Shown here one piece after another: positions 61,826 to 64,000 of a stretch of 64,000 bases of DNA. The DNA is taken from positions 1 through 64,000 of the forward strand of contig JADLDB010000042.1 in the NCBI GenBank assembly GCA_020846875.1, written 5' to 3'. Both the position numbers and the translations under genes were made by a program. The notes below the pieces were generated by a model. It was given only the letters and a program-made list of their open reading frames with translations, had not been told where the DNA came from and ran no database searches. This DNA is from Myxococcales bacterium. GTDB taxonomy: Bacteria > Myxococcota > Myxococcia > Myxococcales > Myxococcaceae. Position 1 is the stretch's first letter. Each line of letters begins with the position of its first letter.

Positions 61826-64000
61826 TTAGAAGGTGAAGCGGAGGCCGAAGCGCACCGAGATCGGCGACTGGTAGCCGGTGGGGCGCTTGAAGTTGGGGTT
61901 GAGATCGGCCGTGGTGAGGTTGGGCCCGTCCGGCGTGGTGAGCGGCAGGATGAACGGGCTGTCGGGATCGGTCGGATCCACCTGCTCCTGGCAGTGCGGC
62001 AGGTTGTTACCCGACAAGCAGGCCGCCTCCTGCGGGTTGCTGGCCGTGGTCACGAAGGGCATCACGTCCGCGTTGGTCAACGTCTCGTCGATCGACGTTA
62101 CCGCCTGGAAGTTGAACATGTTGAACACGTCCACCGTGAACTGCACCACGTTGTCCTTGGTGATGCGGTAGCTCACGCCACCCTTCGCGTTGATCGCGTG
62201 GCGCCAGTCCAACCGGCCTCCGGAGCCGCGGGGCAGCACGAACACCTCGTCTGCGCCATAGAGGACGTGGCTGCCGTAGTAGTTCAGCGGCGCACCCGAG
62301 CGGCCCTCGTAGGTGAGGCCGAGGACGAAGCCCAGGCTGCCCGTCACCTGGAACTCCTTGGAGGCGTACATCTTGATGAAGTGGGTGCGATCAGCGTCCA
62401 GCGGGCCGGTGCGGTTGGGGAGCAGCGAGACCAGGTCGAAGTCCGAGTTGATGTTCGGGTCGAGCTGGCCCGTCTCCGGTCGGAACAGGCCGTTGTAGTT
62501 ACCGCGCAGCGACGACCAGGTGTAGCTGACCTGCGCCATCCACCCGTCCGAGAAGGCCTTGTTGAAGTACAGGGTGACGGCGTCGTAGTCGCGGGTCGCC
62601 TTGGGGAAGGCGTTGCCGAGGCCCGAGCCGGGGTTGCCGATGAAGTAGGTCGACGCCTCGTCCACCGACATGTCCTCGATCACCTGGTTCATGTAGCGCT
62701 TGGTGTAGGTGGCGCCCACGCGGCCGTCGGTGATCACCTCGTACTCACCGCCCACCACGATCTCGTCCGAGCTCTGCGGCTGCAGGTTCGGGTCAACGGT
62801 CGTCTTGCCGCCGCCGGTGATCAGCACGGACGGAGACACGTCGTAGATGTCGTTGTAGGGGAAGTAGTTGTTCGGGTCCTGGCACTCGTTGAGGGCCTGG
62901 TTGATGTCCACCTGCGGCTGGCAGCCCTGGCGGTTGGCCGTGGGCGCGCGGTACCGGGCGAACTGGTACTGGTTCTCACCGGTGAGCGCGCGGTCCGCGA
63001 TGTTGATCGGCACCGACTCGTAGAAGCGCGAGTAGTTGGCGTACAGCTTGGACCGGCCCTGCTGGGTGAAGTCGTAGATCAGGCCGATGCGGGGGCTCAG
63101 CATGTTGTTGAGCGACATGCCCAGCATGCCGTCCCCCCCGAACAACTGCTGCGTCTCGTAGCGCAGGCCCGCGTTCAAGGTGACCAGGTCCATGATCGAC
63201 CAGCTGTCCTGCAGGAAGGCGCCGATGCCCCAGGACGTGGGCGTGGAGTGAATGTTCTCCTGCCGTACCGTCTCGTCCGGACCGGTGACGTAGCCGAACT
63301 GCCGCAAGTCCGAGTAGGTGTTGCCCGAGGTGCTCTCGCGCAACACGAAGCCGCCCGAGTACGCCTTGTTCACGTCGTAGCGCAGGTGCTCGATGTCGAG
63401 GCCCGCCTTCCAGATGTGGTGCCCCAGCGCCTGCATCAGGTAGGTGACGGACGCCCGGCCCTGGAAGCGATCCAGCGCCGCCTGGGTCATGAAGCCGTAA
63501 CCGCCGATGCTGTACGACTGGCCGGCACCGGTGGCCGGGCAAGCCACCACGTAGCGCGAGGTGCCGCGCACGTCGACGACCGGCCGGCTGCTGGCGTTGA
63601 AGCCGGCCGGTTCGCAGGTGTCGGCGACGGTGTTGGACGGCAGCGACTCGAAGTCGGTCACCATCCACGGGCGGGTGCGGCGGAAGGTGACCACCGGGGT
63701 ACCCGCGGCAGTAGTGCCGTCCGCCGGCGCGCCGATCTGGCTGCCGTCATCCGGCATCGACGAGTTGTCGATGTGGAACCAGCCGAGCGAGCCGTCGACC
63801 AGCAGGTGCTTGTCGAGGAAGCCACCCTGATAGCGCAGGGACACCGTGTTGGTGTTGTTCGTGTCCACCGTGCCGCCATTCCACGTGCCGGCCGACCGAC
63901 GCGGGGTGAAGGAGAAGGGCGTCGACGACGAGGTGGGCGAGCCGACCACCGACAAGGACAGGTTGTGGTCCGCGCTGATGAGGTAGGTCAGCTTGGCGAT
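61826..64000 (-). CDS. Oar-like TonB-dependent receptor (5' part outside the window)
   Basis: At least 724 aa; the frame stays open to the window edge and the N-terminus, plug and signal peptide lie beyond it. The visible part is a large barrel with Oar-type features: repeated long loops, AFLQDSWSIMDLVTLNAGLRYETQ, SPRIGLIYDFTQQGRSKLYANYSRFYE, and a C-terminus ending FGLRFTF, the usual aromatic end for BAM assembly. Oar of Myxococcus is an outer-membrane protein needed for social development, and similar receptors export or import proteins; the cargo here is unknown. It is followed by a 12-nt gap and a lipoprotein gene. Confidence 0.88.
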   Translation of the reverse strand: MAKLTYLISADHNLSLSVVGSPTSSSTPFSFTPRRSAGTWNGGTVDTNNTNTVSLRYQGGFLDKHLLVDGSLGWFHIDNSSMPDDGSQIGAPADGTTAAGTPVVTFRRTRPWMVTDFESLPSNTVADTCEPAGFNASSRPVVDVRGTSRYVVACPATGAGQSYSIGGYGFMTQAALDRFQGRASVTYLMQALGHHIWKAGLDIEHLRYDVNKAYSGGFVLRESTSGNTYSDLRQFGYVTGPDETVRQENIHSTPTSWGIGAFLQDSWSIMDLVTLNAGLRYETQQLFGGDGMLGMSLNNMLSPRIGLIYDFTQQGRSKLYANYSRFYESVPINIADRALTGENQYQFARYRAPTANRQGCQPQVDINQALNECQDPNNYFPYNDIYDVSPSVLITGGGKTTVDPNLQPQSSDEIVVGGEYEVITDGRVGATYTKRYMNQVIEDMSVDEASTYFIGNPGSGLGNAFPKATRDYDAVTLYFNKAFSDGWMAQVSYTWSSLRGNYNGLFRPETGQLDPNINSDFDLVSLLPNRTGPLDADRTHFIKMYASKEFQVTGSLGFVLGLTYEGRSGAPLNYYGSHVLYGADEVFVLPRGSGGRLDWRHAINAKGGVSYRITKDNVVQFTVDVFNMFNFQAVTSIDETLTNADVMPFVTTASNPQEAACLSGNNLPHCQEQVDPTDPDSPFILPLTTPDGPNLTTADLNPNFKRPTGYQSPISVRFGLRFTF

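Overview
This window is strongly GC-rich, and G or C dominates the third codon positions. It has the hallmarks of a fruiting-body (myxobacterial, Myxococcota) chromosome: a Ser/Thr kinase fused to an NTPase and TPRs, eight predicted lipoproteins (several Cys-rich with 'CNGxDDDCDG' motifs), an Oar-like TonB receptor, and the rpsB-tsf-pyrH-frr core operon followed by a response-regulator-like gene. Family names come from recognising motifs in the sequence. No database search was run.

Layout. 1-6.4 kb: 5'-truncated kinase/NTPase/TPR gene, a TfoX-N protein and a Gly/Cys-rich lipoprotein. 6.5-13.5 kb: LysR regulator, small membrane protein, pntAB transhydrogenase, ilvE-type aminotransferase, L-serine dehydratase. 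13.5-20 kb: TonB-like protein; a DUF559 nuclease-like gene enclosed by two inverted 51-bp palindromic elements, with a decayed Zn-ribbon gene beside one of them; a U32 peptidase, chorismate mutase and DUF2249 protein. 20-24.2 kb: a rifampin-phosphotransferase-like PEP-utilising enzyme, divergent from a TetR regulator and an O-methyltransferase, around a 25-bp operator. 24.2-27.7 kb: a single-domain ModE regulator divergent from a lipoprotein, TonB receptor and sulfite-oxidase-fold protein, with a near-textbook ModE box over the promoter. This looks like a molybdenum (or tungsten) uptake module. 27.7-32.5 kb: DUF4286, TPR and FAD-linked oxidase genes, then a degenerate receiver/GGDEF protein.

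32.5-36.3 kb: frr, pyrH, tsf and rpsB, transcribed right to left, with hairpins in the leader and in two of the spacers. 36.3-44 kb: a heavy-metal RND efflux operon (outer-membrane protein, adaptor, pump) with its OmpR-type regulator and histidine kinase, and a promoter-proximal array of TGAGAG half-sites. 44.2-48.1 kb: a giant lipoprotein with 13 metal-binding-type repeats. 48.2-50.5 kb: a pabA-pabB-pabC-like p-aminobenzoate cluster. 50.5-57 kb: small Cys-rich lipoproteins, thioredoxin reductase, a stand-alone cyclic-nucleotide-binding protein, a Gly-rich/Cys-rich/Kelch lipoprotein and a ComM/YifB ATPase. 57.2-64 kb: a frameshifted membrane/TPR protein, a radical-SAM protein, a lipoprotein and an Oar-like receptor that runs off the window.

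The best candidates for under-described biology are the ModE-controlled TonB module, the TetR/PEP-enzyme/methyltransferase module, and the DUF559 gene bracketed by inverted palindromic elements. No tRNA, rRNA, CRISPR array or intact transposase gene was seen.
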